From NCBI GenBank assembly GCA_016928865.1, contig JAFGJX010000131.1, positions 1 to 58,231 of the forward strand: 58,231 nucleotides of DNA, read 5' to 3'. Of this stretch, positions 15,966 through 25,115 are shown piece after piece; position 1 is the stretch's first letter; the number at the start of each line of letters is the position of its first letter. The notes under the pieces are model-generated. The model was given only the letters and a program-made list of their open reading frames with translations, did no database searches and was not told the DNA's origin. Both the position numbers and the translations under genes were made by a program. Origin of the DNA: Spirochaetota bacterium. GTDB taxonomy: Bacteria > Spirochaetota > UBA4802 > UBA5550.

Positions 15966-16853
15966 TTACGCCGTCTTTCTTCGCAGGATATTAATACCCA
16001 CCACAATACCGAGGAGGATAAACAGTGCCGCAGCGATAAGCGGCGTAGACCGGTGCTTGATTTTTAAAAGATATGCGGTCAGGGCAGAATCATTGATATG
16101 CACATTAATTTTCGCTTTGGTAGCCGCTGTTATATCGGCCCCGTTTTCATCAATAACATGGAATTCAATATATGCATATTTATAATTCGCGCCCCCCATA
16201 ACGACCCATTTTGATTCGTCAATCTCAATATCCTTCATCGGGTGCTGGTCTACCGTATACTGATAGAAGACCTCCGTGTCCCTGTTTGGATACACGCCAT
16301 ACATGGTGACGAGTACTTTCGCCCTCGGTTCTATACTCTGCACCTTGAAGGTAAATGAAGGCGGGAACTCCCAGCCGAAAACAGCCCTGTCTCCTTCATA
16401 CAGGTCCCTGATCCAGTAAATACCGGCAGAATCATGCACAATAAATTTTGCAAACTGAGAATTATTCTTCACAAGATTGTCAATCGGCTCGACGTCAGGT
16501 ATCTTTGGCGCCTGTCCAGTCATTCCCTGATCACCCTGGTCGCCCTGATCACCCTGGTCGCCCTGATCACCCTGGTCGCCTTGATCGCCCTGGTCGCCTT
16601 GATCACCCTGGTCGCCTTGATCACCCTGGGTATCTCCTGCACCGCCAGCACCTGGTGTACCTTGCTCCTCAACGAAGACAACATCACCCTCATTCAGGCT
16701 TCCATCAGTAACAAGCACAGTGCCGCTTTCATCAACAACCACGGTACCAGTGGTCTCGGCGGATTTTTTCAAAGGAGGAATAAATTGGTCATCTGTATCA
16801 TCACACTGAAGAAACACAATCGAGAAAGCAAGGATAAGCAGGAACTTTTTCAT
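15966..16853 (-). CDS. Collagen-like (GDQ)11 lipoprotein with C-terminal membrane anchor
   Basis: A lipoprotein-type signal (MKKFLLILAFSIVFLQ-C, Cys17) has a loose, spirochaete-style lipobox. Residues about 77-109 are eleven perfect G-D-Q triplets, a collagen-like repeat preceded by a Gly-rich segment (GTPGAGGAGD). After it comes a beta-rich domain of about 150 residues, then a hydrophobic helix (TPLIAAALFILLGIVVGINIL) and a basic tail (RRKTA). Both ends may thus be membrane-anchored, unusual for a lipoprotein. Ribosome site GGGGG. A strong terminator follows, so it is probably a single-gene unit. Function unknown; collagen-like surface proteins often mediate adhesion or trimerisation. Confidence 0.75.
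   Translation of the reverse strand: MKKFLLILAFSIVFLQCDDTDDQFIPPLKKSAETTGTVVVDESGTVLVTDGSLNEGDVVFVEEQGTPGAGGAGDTQGDQGDQGDQGDQGDQGDQGDQGDQGDQGDQGDQGMTGQAPKIPDVEPIDNLVKNNSQFAKFIVHDSAGIYWIRDLYEGDRAVFGWEFPPSFTFKVQSIEPRAKVLVTMYGVYPNRDTEVFYQYTVDQHPMKDIEIDESKWVVMGGANYKYAYIEFHVIDENGADITAATKAKINVHINDSALTAYLLKIKHRSTPLIAAALFILLGIVVGINILRRKTA
16527..16625 (-). repeat. Eleven 9-bp units encoding Gly-Asp-Gln
   Basis: The units alternate between two codon sets for Asp (GAT and GAC), giving an 18-bp higher-order period. Length changes by slippage would stay in frame and lengthen or shorten the collagen-like stalk. Confidence 0.95.
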
Positions 16854-16883
16854 GGTAAAAACCCCCAGCAGCGGCTAGTTTTA

Positions 16884-17031
16884 TAGCAGTTTGCTGAAAA
16901 AAATAGCAAACTGCAAGCGACAAAAATAATATATCACCATTTTTCTAGGCATTGAGCCGAGAAAAATGATATTTCATAAACTCACTTTGCAAAACCCACC
17001 CTTAAAAATTCCAGGGATGGAGTTTTTAAGG
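16884..17031 (-). mobile_element. Dispersed ~155-bp inverted-end element, degenerate copy C
   Basis: Read leftward this matches the copies at 26002 and 51510: a hairpin TAGCAGTTTGCTG...TAGCAAACTGC at 16884-16914, the block CACCATTTTTC..AGGCAT..GAGCCGA, and a hairpin CCTTAAAAATTCC / GGAGTTTTTAAGG at 17000-17031. It is the most diverged copy and is inverted relative to the other two. It starts 30 bases upstream of the collagen-like gene, probably within its promoter region. Confidence 0.7.
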
Positions 17032-17468
17032 ATTATTTTAATGGAAACCTCAAGAGAAAATATACTCTCTCCGGCCAGATAATCAAAATAAAACGCACGA
17101 TCCACACCTCCTTATAGGCATGACACTGCTATTCTGGCCAAAAGGTCTTGGCTATTAATATACTGTAAAAAATATAAGAGTCAATAATTTTAGCCCAGTT
17201 GGGCTTATTTTTTAATTTTTTTGTAAGTGGGATAATTGAATATATAAGGAAGATTGCTTTATTATTATGCTTTTCTCGTTTTTTTCAGGTTCATTGCCCA
17301 TTATAGCATATCTACGAATGACATCCCGATACGGTATCTAAATGAGTGTCAGAGCAACCGTTTGAAGCGATAGTTATCGGTAGTAATATTGCTATTTTAC
17401 ACACATTTAATTTTTTTCCTCAAGATTTCTAAAAAAAATCCGTTACTATAACCATACGGGGTAAATTT
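17032..17468. other. AT-rich intergenic region with repeat motif locus 2
   Basis: This gap is strongly AT-rich. It carries GTGTCAGAGCAA at 17346-17357 and CGATAGTTATCGGTA at 17368-17382, a copy of the dispersed motif pair. The inverted pair GGCCAGA / TCTGGCC-like sequence flanks 17075-17140. No gene is seen. TACTATAA near 17449 may be the -10 region of the OmpA-domain gene. Confidence 0.6.
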
Positions 17469-18713
17469 ATGTCACTTCAAAAGGTATCAATAATAACCAT
17501 TCTCCTTTCATGCATTCTCCCCTGCTTTAGTCTTGATTCGAAAACCTTCTCAGTATCTGATCCGCCGAAAAATTTAAAGGAGTCAATCAACAGTCGCAAG
17601 AATGATTTTGCGCCGACGGTGAGCCCCGACGGAAGCTTCATGATATTCAATTCCAACAGGAACGGTGCGTATCAGGACCTGTTCATCAGCAACTGCAAGG
17701 ACGGGACATGGAGCAGGCCCGAACCTCTGTCTGATATAAACTCTCCCTTTAATGATGAAACGCCGTTTCTCTCAGCCGACGGATCGATCCTTATCTTCTC
17801 ATCCGACCGGGACGGCAGCATCGAGATGCCGAAAAACGAGCTCAACCAGATCAGGGTGTCGTTCGACCTGTACTGGTCAAAACGGGTGAACGGTGAGTGG
17901 AGCGCACCCGAGCCGATCCCGGGCCGTGTGAATACCATGTACCATGAAAAATCGCCAAGCCTGAGCAGGGACGGTACAACACTCTATTACTGCATGTGGC
18001 ATTTCGGAAACATGAAAAAAACCGCGATGCTGAAAGCGACGTACCGTAACGGAGAATTCACCGACCCGAAGCCGATGCCGGCCCCCTTCAACACCGGCTA
18101 TCCTGATGTCGCGCTTATTCCCGCAGAGGACCTGAACGGCTTCTTTTTCGCATCCCACAGGCCCGACAGCATGGGGATGTTCGACATCTACTTCGTTTCA
18201 TCCAGGGACGGCGTGTTCGGAAAACCGGTCAACCTCGGCGACAGGATCAACAGCACGGCGAACGAGCTGTACCTGAGCAGAGCTGACCAGAGATACTTCA
18301 TCTGCTCCGATCGCGATGGCGGGACCGGCCTCTTTGACCTGTATTCTTCATTTGTCTTCACGAAAGAGGCTAAATTCGAAACACGGGCCATACACTTCGA
18401 CTTCGACAAGGCGGTGATATGGAAGGAGTCTTACCCCTACCTTGACGCGCTATCAAAATTTCTCAAGGAGCACGGGGACGTGGAGATCGAGATCATCGGC
18501 CATACAGACCTTCACGGAACGGATGAATACAACAATCAGTTAAGCCGCAAACGGGCTGAAGCGGTAAAGGAGTATCTTGCGGGAAGGGGCCTTGATCCGA
18601 AGCGCATAAAGATCTTCGGAGCGGGGAAAACCCGGCCCGTGGCAAACCAGCTCGGCAAAGGATTTGACGAGCTCAACAGGCGGACCGAATTCAACATACT
18701 GAAAAAGAAATAG
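17469..18713 (+). CDS. OmpA-family protein with PD40 propeller repeats
   Basis: A signal peptide (about 22 residues) is followed by WD40-like PD40 repeats, recognisable by repeated SPDGSFMIFNSNRNG, SADGSILIFSSDRDG and FFFASHRPDSMGMFDIYF motifs (residues about 45-290). A C-terminal OmpA domain follows (HFDFDKAVIWKES, IIGHTDLHGTDEYN, LSRKRAEAVKEYL, NRRTEF). OmpA domains bind peptidoglycan through the conserved Asp and Arg, both present here. The architecture suggests an envelope-anchored scaffold. Ribosome site GGGG. It is monocistronic; the next gene has its own promoter. Confidence 0.85.
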   Translation: MSLQKVSIITILLSCILPCFSLDSKTFSVSDPPKNLKESINSRKNDFAPTVSPDGSFMIFNSNRNGAYQDLFISNCKDGTWSRPEPLSDINSPFNDETPFLSADGSILIFSSDRDGSIEMPKNELNQIRVSFDLYWSKRVNGEWSAPEPIPGRVNTMYHEKSPSLSRDGTTLYYCMWHFGNMKKTAMLKATYRNGEFTDPKPMPAPFNTGYPDVALIPAEDLNGFFFASHRPDSMGMFDIYFVSSRDGVFGKPVNLGDRINSTANELYLSRADQRYFICSDRDGGTGLFDLYSSFVFTKEAKFETRAIHFDFDKAVIWKESYPYLDALSKFLKEHGDVEIEIIGHTDLHGTDEYNNQLSRKRAEAVKEYLAGRGLDPKRIKIFGAGKTRPVANQLGKGFDELNRRTEFNILKKK

Positions 18714-18757
18714 ATACGCGCGGCCGCGAGATTACCCGCATGTCCTGATCATTTTTA

Positions 18758-18786
18758 TTGACTCGATCGCATTCACTGCATATCAT
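18758..18786 (+). promoter_or_regulatory. Putative sigma-70 promoter of the nitroreductase gene
   Basis: TTGACT (18758-18763), a 17-base spacer and TATCAT (18781-18786) match the consensus at 5 of 6 positions each, about 70 bases before the start codon. Confidence 0.6.
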
Positions 18787-18855
18787 GAAGACAGATACGG
18801 CGCGCCGGCCGGCCGTCAATTTAATTATAATCAAAATTCATCGAAGGGGGGCGCC

Positions 18856-19434
18856 ATGGATGTAAAAGAAGCGATACTCAAAAGGAGGGCATACCGGGCC
18901 CTCGGCCCGGTGGAGATCACCGACGATATGATACAGGAACTAGCGACCGCATCGCAGCTGACCGCCTCCTGCTTCAACAACCAGCCATGGCGCTTCGTGT
19001 TCGCGAGATCGCCGCAGGCGCTCGCGAAGGTGCACGCGGGACTGAACAAGGGGAACGAATGGGCGCACAGGGCCTCGGTCATCATCGCCGCCTTTGCCAG
19101 AAGGGAGCACGACTGCCTTATAAAGGAACGGGAATATTATCTCTTCGACCTTGGCATGGCGGTATCGGCCCTGCAGCTCCGCGCGACCGAGATGGGGCTG
19201 GTCGCACATCCGATCGCCGGCTACGATCCCGCGGCGATCAGGCGTGCGCTCGGCATCCCTGACGACTGCATGGTGATCACCCTCATCAACGTGGGGAAAA
19301 AATCGGACGACCTGAGCGCGCTTACCGACTGGCAGGCAACCCAGGAAAAGGAGCGTCCTCCCCGGCTTCCCCTGGAAAACATTTACAGCATTGACGAGTT
19401 CGATGAAAAGCTGAACGTAAAAGTGGAGCGCTGA
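18856..19434 (+). CDS. Nitroreductase-family protein
   Basis: The 192-residue protein begins with the FMN-binding signature of the family (AILKRRAYRALGP, the RRSxR-type motif), then SCFNNQPWRFVFA and a central helix with DLGMAVSALQLRATEMGL. The C-terminal part has the GIPDDCMVITLINVGK block. Such enzymes are FMN-dependent homodimers reducing nitro compounds, quinones or flavins with NAD(P)H. Ribosome site AAGGGGGG. It has its own strong promoter and is convergent with tolC. Confidence 0.85.
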   Translation: MDVKEAILKRRAYRALGPVEITDDMIQELATASQLTASCFNNQPWRFVFARSPQALAKVHAGLNKGNEWAHRASVIIAAFARREHDCLIKEREYYLFDLGMAVSALQLRATEMGLVAHPIAGYDPAAIRRALGIPDDCMVITLINVGKKSDDLSALTDWQATQEKERPPRLPLENIYSIDEFDEKLNVKVER

Positions 19435-19443
19435 CCCGCCCGG

Positions 19444-20913
19444 TCATTTCAGGGCCCGCACCCTTTCGCCGGTGAACTCGTTCGCCGCCACACCGAGCTT
19501 GATGCGATTGAGTTTGAGCTGCAGCCTGGCCCGCTCGTAATCCTCCTTCGCCGTCTGCAGTGAGGTGAGCGCGGTAAGCACGTCGAGGATGGTCACGCGG
19601 TTCATCCGATAGTCCTCCGCGACAACACGCTGGTTATCTTCAGCGGACGCGAGCGCCTTCCGGTATGCATCGAGCTCAAGCTTCGCGCTTTCCCACAGGC
19701 GATAGGAATCGAGGACCTCCTTGCGCGCGAGCCGCTCGGCCTGCGAAAGAAGCAGGTCCGCCTGACGCCGCACCGAGTTCGCCTCCCTGACCTTCGCGAA
19801 GGTAATGTCGCCGCCGAAAATGGGAAGCTCGGCGCCGAGGGAAAAATAATAGTCTCGCGTCTTCGGCGTACCGGACAGTATCGAATTTCTCGACAGATAC
19901 CGGGACGCGTCTTTCCATTTCGGCGTGGATGTCGTCTGCCCGTAGTACAAGAAATAGCTCCCCTCCAGGTAGAGCGACGGCATATGAACGCCGTATGCAG
20001 CGAGCACGCCCGCTTTCGCGTTTTCAACCTGCTCCCGCGCGGCCCTCACGTCCCACCGGGCGTCCGCGATCTTCCCCAGATCGGCCATTCCGTATTCGGG
20101 ATCGCGTATGTCCGCCGTATCCTTTGAGTTCAGGCCATCGTCGCTTCCCGTTAACGTTGAAAGAAGGAGCCTCGCGTGCTCGAGCCGGGCGGCGAGAGAG
20201 CTGGTCTCCGCCTGGAGACGATAGAGCTGCGAGTTCATCCTGAGGATATCGCTCTGCCTGCTCCGGCCGATTTTCACGCGACGGAGCAGCTCCTGAAGCG
20301 TCCTGCCGTACAGGTCGAGAAGCTGCTCGTTGTTTTCCAGGTCCCGTTCGCCAAGGAGGACCGAATAAAACGCGTCAGCGACATCCGCAAGGAGAAGGCC
20401 GGCGTTATGTTTGAGCTCGAGCTCCCGCATCCGCTGCATTGCAATGGACGATTTGATCCTGGAAACCTCGTTCATGCCCGTCAGTATCGGCTGGCGCAGA
20501 TAGAGGCTCGCGGCTGACCTGGCGATGGCGGTATAATTGCTTCGCGGCCGGGGCAAGGCATAATTCGCGCGAAGGGAAAACTGGGGGAAAAACGACTCCA
20601 CTGCCTGGAGCTTCCGCTCCGCCGCCTGAATGGAGGACTCGCCCTGGATAGCGAGGCGCTCCGTATTGTGAACCGCAAGCGCGTAGGCATCGAAGAGCGT
20701 GACCGCTTTTCTCCCGGACGCGGCAGTCAGGTCATCGGCCGTGATGCCGGTGGCCTGACGCAACAGCTTTGTAACGCCATCATCTATCGCAAAAAGACCC
20801 GCCAGCGGCAGTAAAAGACCACACAGGGCGGCCGAAGCGATCCCCATCACCGGCCTTCGCATGGCCTTAAAAATATCCGAAAATTTCCCTGTCTTTGCTC
20901 CCGTTTCCATCAT
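19444..20913 (-). CDS. TolC-family outer-membrane efflux protein
   Basis: The body is the duplicated helical OEP domain of TolC-like proteins, with LFDAYALAVHNTERLAIQG near the start, and it continues to VTILDVLTALTSLQTAKEDYERARLQLKLNRIKLG at the end. The signal peptide core is MRRPVMGIASAALCGLLLPLAGLFA. The start is uncertain. ATG 20913 has GGTGGA upstream; ATG 20862 starts the signal peptide directly; the frame opens at 20943. It is divergent from the RND permease gene, and together they would span the envelope if an adaptor exists elsewhere. Confidence 0.85.
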   Translation of the reverse strand: MMETGAKTGKFSDIFKAMRRPVMGIASAALCGLLLPLAGLFAIDDGVTKLLRQATGITADDLTAASGRKAVTLFDAYALAVHNTERLAIQGESSIQAAERKLQAVESFFPQFSLRANYALPRPRSNYTAIARSAASLYLRQPILTGMNEVSRIKSSIAMQRMRELELKHNAGLLLADVADAFYSVLLGERDLENNEQLLDLYGRTLQELLRRVKIGRSRQSDILRMNSQLYRLQAETSSLAARLEHARLLLSTLTGSDDGLNSKDTADIRDPEYGMADLGKIADARWDVRAAREQVENAKAGVLAAYGVHMPSLYLEGSYFLYYGQTTSTPKWKDASRYLSRNSILSGTPKTRDYYFSLGAELPIFGGDITFAKVREANSVRRQADLLLSQAERLARKEVLDSYRLWESAKLELDAYRKALASAEDNQRVVAEDYRMNRVTILDVLTALTSLQTAKEDYERARLQLKLNRIKLGVAANEFTGERVRALK

Positions 20914-21051
20914 ACCCGATCCACCCATAGCGGTATCCGTCATACATGAAAATATAAGACCAGAAAAAATATCAATATTATTATTGCATTTCTATAACAT
21001 TTTATATTTATAGATACCATTCTTTCAAGGGATGCTGTTTTTGAATATATC

Positions 21052-24000
21052 ATGACCCTCTCCGACATATCAATAAAAAATACGGTATTCGCCTGGATAC
21101 TGATGTTCGGGCTCATCATATTCGGGGCGATCGGCTTCTCCCGCATGGGGATCAGCCAGATGCCGGACGTTGACTTCCCGGTAATCACCGTCAGCGTTAC
21201 GTGGACGGGGGCCTCTCCGGAGACCATGGAATCGGCCATCGTCGACGTGGTGGAGGATTCGGTCATGACCATCGAGGGGATACGCAGCGTCAGCTCCGTC
21301 TCGATGGAGGGATACGCGCGGATCAGCATAGAGTTTGAGCTGAACCGCGACGTTGACACCGCCCTCCAGGAGGTCCAGACAAAAATCTTCCAGGCGGAAC
21401 GCAACCTCCCCACGGATATCGATCAACCGATCGTAACCAAATCAAACCCGGAAGACCGGCCGATCATCTTCACGACCCTGAGCGGCGCATCCACCCTGCG
21501 GGAAAAGATCATCTTCGTGCGGGACCATCTCAAAGACAGGATCACGACGGTCGAGGGGGTCGGTGATATACGAATGGGCGGCTACGTCGACCCGAACATG
21601 CGGATCTGGCTCGACACGGACCGGATGACGCGCCACGAGATAACGGTTGACGACGTCATCGCCGCGATCACCAACCAGCACACGCTGACGCCCTCGGGAT
21701 TTCTCGACCAGGGCATGCGTGAATCGAACGTGCGCGTGCTGAGCGAGGCGCGCACGGTGAAGGACTTTGAGAATCTGGTAATAACGCGCCGCGGCGGCGA
21801 AACGATCTGGAAGCCGATACGTCTTGGCGACGTGGCGAAGGTCGAAGAGGGGCTGGCCGACATCAGGCGCATCTCCCGCTTCAAAGGCGTGCCGGCAATC
21901 GGACTCGGCGTTATCAAGCAGCGCGGCTCCAACGCGGTCGCCGTGGCGCGCAAGGTAAAGGAGAGGATCGCGCAGATCAACGCCTCAGGCCTGCTCCCGA
22001 AGAACATGAAGATGAACCTGTCCTTTGACAGCACGAAGTTCATCGAAGATTCCACCAACGAGCTGATCTTCACCCTGACGATGTCGGTCATACTCACCTC
22101 CATCGTGTGCTGGCTCTTTCTGGGGTCCTGGAGCGCCGCCTTCAACGTGATCCTGGCCATCCCCACGTCGCTCATCGGCGCCTTCATCGTCCTGTATTTT
22201 CTCGGATTCACCCTGAACACCTTCACCCTGCTCGGCCTCTCCCTGGTGATCGGGATCGTCGTGGACGATGCGATCATGGTCATGGAGAACATCGTCCGGC
22301 ACTTCGAATCGGGAATGACCCGCGTCAAAGCGGCGATCGTGGGCGCGCGGGAGATCACCTCCGCGGCGACGGCGACCTCACTCGCCATCCTGGCGATATT
22401 CGTTCCGGTCGTGTTCATGAAGGGCATCATCGGCAAGTTTTTCTTCCAGTTCGGCGTGACTATATCGGTCGCGGTCATGCTCTCCCTCCTCGAGGCCCTC
22501 ACCCTGACGCCGATGCGCTGCTCGCAGCTCCTGAAGCGGGGCAAGGAGACCGCCATGGAGCTGTTCATGAACAGAGTGATGGAGCGGCTTTCAGGCGCCT
22601 ATCGGAAGGCTCTCCTCTTCTGCCTGGACAACCGGTGGAAGGTCATGGCAGTCGCGGGGGCCATATTCGCCGCTTCGATGTTCCTTCTCGCCGGCATGCG
22701 CAAGGAATTCGTCCCCCCGCAGGATCAGGGTATATTCATGGTCTCCGTCCGTACTCCGCTGGGATCATCCCTCCAGTTTACCGATGAAGTTTTTAAAAAG
22801 ATCGAGGCCCTGTTGAAATCGAGGCCGGAAGTGGAGCGATATTTCGGCAACGTGGGCGGGTTCCAGGGCGGACAGGTCAACCAGGCGAACCTGTACGTGA
22901 CATTGAAAGACCGCAAAGAACGTCCGGTTGTCGCGCCGTTCAGGCGGCGCCCCACGCAGCAGGAATTCATGGCCTTCATGCGGGAAAAGCTGAAAGCCAT
23001 CCCCGGCATATACAACGCGAGCCTGATGGACCCATCGCAGGGGGGCTTCACCGCCGCGCGGGGCTACCCGATACAATTTTCAGTTCAGGGGCCGAACTGG
23101 GGAAAGCTCGCGAACTACAGCGAGCAGATGGTGGACCGCCTGAACAAATCGGGCCTGGTGACGGACGTGGATTCCGATTACCAGATGGGCATGCCCGAGG
23201 TGCGGGTGGCGCCTGACCGGGCGCGCGCGAACACGCGGGGCGTGACCGTTACGAGCATCGCGGACACCATCAGCGCGGCGGTGGGGAGCCTCCGCGTCGG
23301 CAAGTACACCGACAGCTCGGGCCGCCGCAACGACATCCGCGTAAAGCTCCTCAAGAGCCAGAGCCGCCGCGCGGACGACATCAGCAAGATCAGGGTGCGC
23401 AACATCAACGGGGAGATGGTGGCCCTCTCCAGCGTAGTCAGCATCGCGGAAAAAGAGACCTACCTGACCATCACTCGATACAACCGGGAGCGGGCAATCA
23501 CCGTTTTCGCCAACATAGAGGAAGGCAAGTCCCAGTCAGACATACTGGCCTTCATCGAGGATCTGGCGAACGAAATCCTCCCGGCCGGGTATCATATCGT
23601 CTTTTCCGGGAGCTCAGAGACCTTCAGGGAGTCCTTCGAGAGCCTTATCTTCGCCCTGATCCTGGGGATCGTGGTCGCCTACATGATCCTGGGATCGCAG
23701 TATAACAGCTTCCTGCACCCGATCGTCATACTCCTGGCGCTCCCCTTCAGCGCGACCGGCGCGTTTATCGCCATGCGACTGACCGGGATCTCGCTCAACA
23801 TGTACAGCATGATCGGCCTGCTCCTGCTCATGGGTATCGTGAAAAAGAACTCGATCATGCTGGTCGATTTCACCAATACCCGCCGGGTCGCCGGCATGGG
23901 CGTGCACGAGGCGCTGATGGACGCCTGTCCCATACGCCTCCGGCCCATCCTGATGACGTCGTTAGCCACCATTGCCGCGGCCATACCTCCCGCCCTCTCG

Positions 24001-24183
24001 CTGGGACCGGGGGCCGAGACCATGCGGCCGATGGGCGTCGTCATCATAGGCGGCGTGATCTTCTCAACCGTGCTGACGCTGTTCGTGGTGCCCTGCGCCT
24101 ACAGCCTGATGAGCCCCCTGGAAAGCCAGCGCCACAGGAAGGAGCTGCGCGAGGCGCTTGATTCGCTGGGCAAGATTAAGTAA
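21052..24183 (+). CDS. RND-family (HAE1/AcrB-type) efflux permease
   Basis: At 1043 residues it has full family length. It starts at the first transmembrane helix (VFAWILMFGLIIFGAIGF). TM4 carries the proton-relay pair (VIGIVVDDAIMVMENI) and TM10 the lysine (GIVKKNSIMLVDF). The porter domains show the typical GSQYNSFLHPIVILLALP block near the end. It exports drugs or envelope compounds by proton antiport. No membrane-fusion adaptor gene is adjacent: upstream is divergent tolC, downstream a convergent hydrolase. A TTGCAT at 20984 with a TTTATA box may be the promoter. Confidence 0.92.
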   Translation: MTLSDISIKNTVFAWILMFGLIIFGAIGFSRMGISQMPDVDFPVITVSVTWTGASPETMESAIVDVVEDSVMTIEGIRSVSSVSMEGYARISIEFELNRDVDTALQEVQTKIFQAERNLPTDIDQPIVTKSNPEDRPIIFTTLSGASTLREKIIFVRDHLKDRITTVEGVGDIRMGGYVDPNMRIWLDTDRMTRHEITVDDVIAAITNQHTLTPSGFLDQGMRESNVRVLSEARTVKDFENLVITRRGGETIWKPIRLGDVAKVEEGLADIRRISRFKGVPAIGLGVIKQRGSNAVAVARKVKERIAQINASGLLPKNMKMNLSFDSTKFIEDSTNELIFTLTMSVILTSIVCWLFLGSWSAAFNVILAIPTSLIGAFIVLYFLGFTLNTFTLLGLSLVIGIVVDDAIMVMENIVRHFESGMTRVKAAIVGAREITSAATATSLAILAIFVPVVFMKGIIGKFFFQFGVTISVAVMLSLLEALTLTPMRCSQLLKRGKETAMELFMNRVMERLSGAYRKALLFCLDNRWKVMAVAGAIFAASMFLLAGMRKEFVPPQDQGIFMVSVRTPLGSSLQFTDEVFKKIEALLKSRPEVERYFGNVGGFQGGQVNQANLYVTLKDRKERPVVAPFRRRPTQQEFMAFMREKLKAIPGIYNASLMDPSQGGFTAARGYPIQFSVQGPNWGKLANYSEQMVDRLNKSGLVTDVDSDYQMGMPEVRVAPDRARANTRGVTVTSIADTISAAVGSLRVGKYTDSSGRRNDIRVKLLKSQSRRADDISKIRVRNINGEMVALSSVVSIAEKETYLTITRYNRERAITVFANIEEGKSQSDILAFIEDLANEILPAGYHIVFSGSSETFRESFESLIFALILGIVVAYMILGSQYNSFLHPIVILLALPFSATGAFIAMRLTGISLNMYSMIGLLLLMGIVKKNSIMLVDFTNTRRVAGMGVHEALMDACPIRLRPILMTSLATIAAAIPPALSLGPGAETMRPMGVVIIGGVIFSTVLTLFVVPCAYSLMSPLESQRHRKELREALDSLGKIK

Positions 24184-24219
24184 CGCCCCCTCCTGGAAGC
24201 CTGGGGTTACTGAAACCAA

Positions 24220-25059
24220 TCAGCCTATCGGATGTTTCGCATAAAAATCAATCAGATCCTTTGCAAATCGCTCCGGCTCTTCGATCGCAAGCATGTGGCC
24301 CGCGCCGGGATACTCGAGCAGCTTGGCGCCGGGGATCTCCTTCGCCATGAGCCTGCTCGACTGTATAAAGAGGTCGTCCTTTTCTCCATAGATGATAAGC
24401 ACCGGGCAGGATATCTTCCGCAATCCTTCGATCCGCTGGTCAGGATCGGTATAGAATGAACGGACAAACGAAGCGACAACATGGCGGTCGTTTATCCTGA
24501 TCATCTCCAGAGCGGTATTGAACATCTCTTCCCGCCGGTCGGACTCGGCGATGCCCCTGAAAAAGGGACCGGGAACGTTATGGAGAAACGCGATCATCAT
24601 TTCCCATGTCGCCTTCTCAAAGCTTTCAGCGAACCTGTCATGGAATTTTTTAATGCTCTCAGGCCGGGAATTGATCACCGAGGTGAACGATCCGGTGTCC
24701 GCCAGGACCATCGACGCGAAGCGGCCCGAGTCCTTCATGGCGTACCGGCAGGCAACCATGCCTCCGGTTGAATGCGTGAGCAGGTGGAAGCGTTCAAGTC
24801 CGATATGGTCCGCGAGCGCGATGATATCGTCCCCTATGGTCTCGTCGTCAAACCCCTTTGGCTCCCCCTCAACCACGGTGCGGCCGTGGCCCCGCATCTC
24901 CATCGAGATAAATCTGAAGCGCTCCGCCAGACGGTCAGCGACTCCGGTCAGGGTCCAGTAGAGGCTGTTCTCGATCAGACCGTGAACGGCGATGATCGGT
25001 TCGCCCTTCCCGTACTCTTCATAGTATATGCGCGCATTTTCCCTCTGTAAAAAAGCCAT
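24220..25059 (-). CDS. Alpha/beta hydrolase
   Basis: This 279-residue protein has the oxyanion-loop HG motif (AVHGLIENS), a MRGHG motif, the nucleophile elbow HSTGGMV (Ser), an acidic residue in YGEKDDLF and the histidine in GAGHMLAIEEP. The catalytic triad is therefore complete. ATG 25059 with GAGGGA upstream is preferred to 25065. It is the last gene of the leftward oxidation block. The substrate could be a lactone, ester or thioester; nothing in the sequence decides. Confidence 0.85.
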   Translation of the reverse strand: MAFLQRENARIYYEEYGKGEPIIAVHGLIENSLYWTLTGVADRLAERFRFISMEMRGHGRTVVEGEPKGFDDETIGDDIIALADHIGLERFHLLTHSTGGMVACRYAMKDSGRFASMVLADTGSFTSVINSRPESIKKFHDRFAESFEKATWEMMIAFLHNVPGPFFRGIAESDRREEMFNTALEMIRINDRHVVASFVRSFYTDPDQRIEGLRKISCPVLIIYGEKDDLFIQSSRLMAKEIPGAKLLEYPGAGHMLAIEEPERFAKDLIDFYAKHPIG

Positions 25060-25115
25060 ACCCATCCCTCATATATTGCAGATTTACGGGAGACATTCCA
25101 TCTGCCCGGCGTCCT

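Noticed and set aside
16527..16625. Possible CRISPR-like repeat
   Set aside because: The units are 9 bp, contiguous, without spacers and lie in frame inside a gene encoding GDQ repeats.
21582..22568. 328-codon leftward ORF antisense to the RND permease
   Set aside because: It mirrors the conserved permease frame and has no protein-like motifs.
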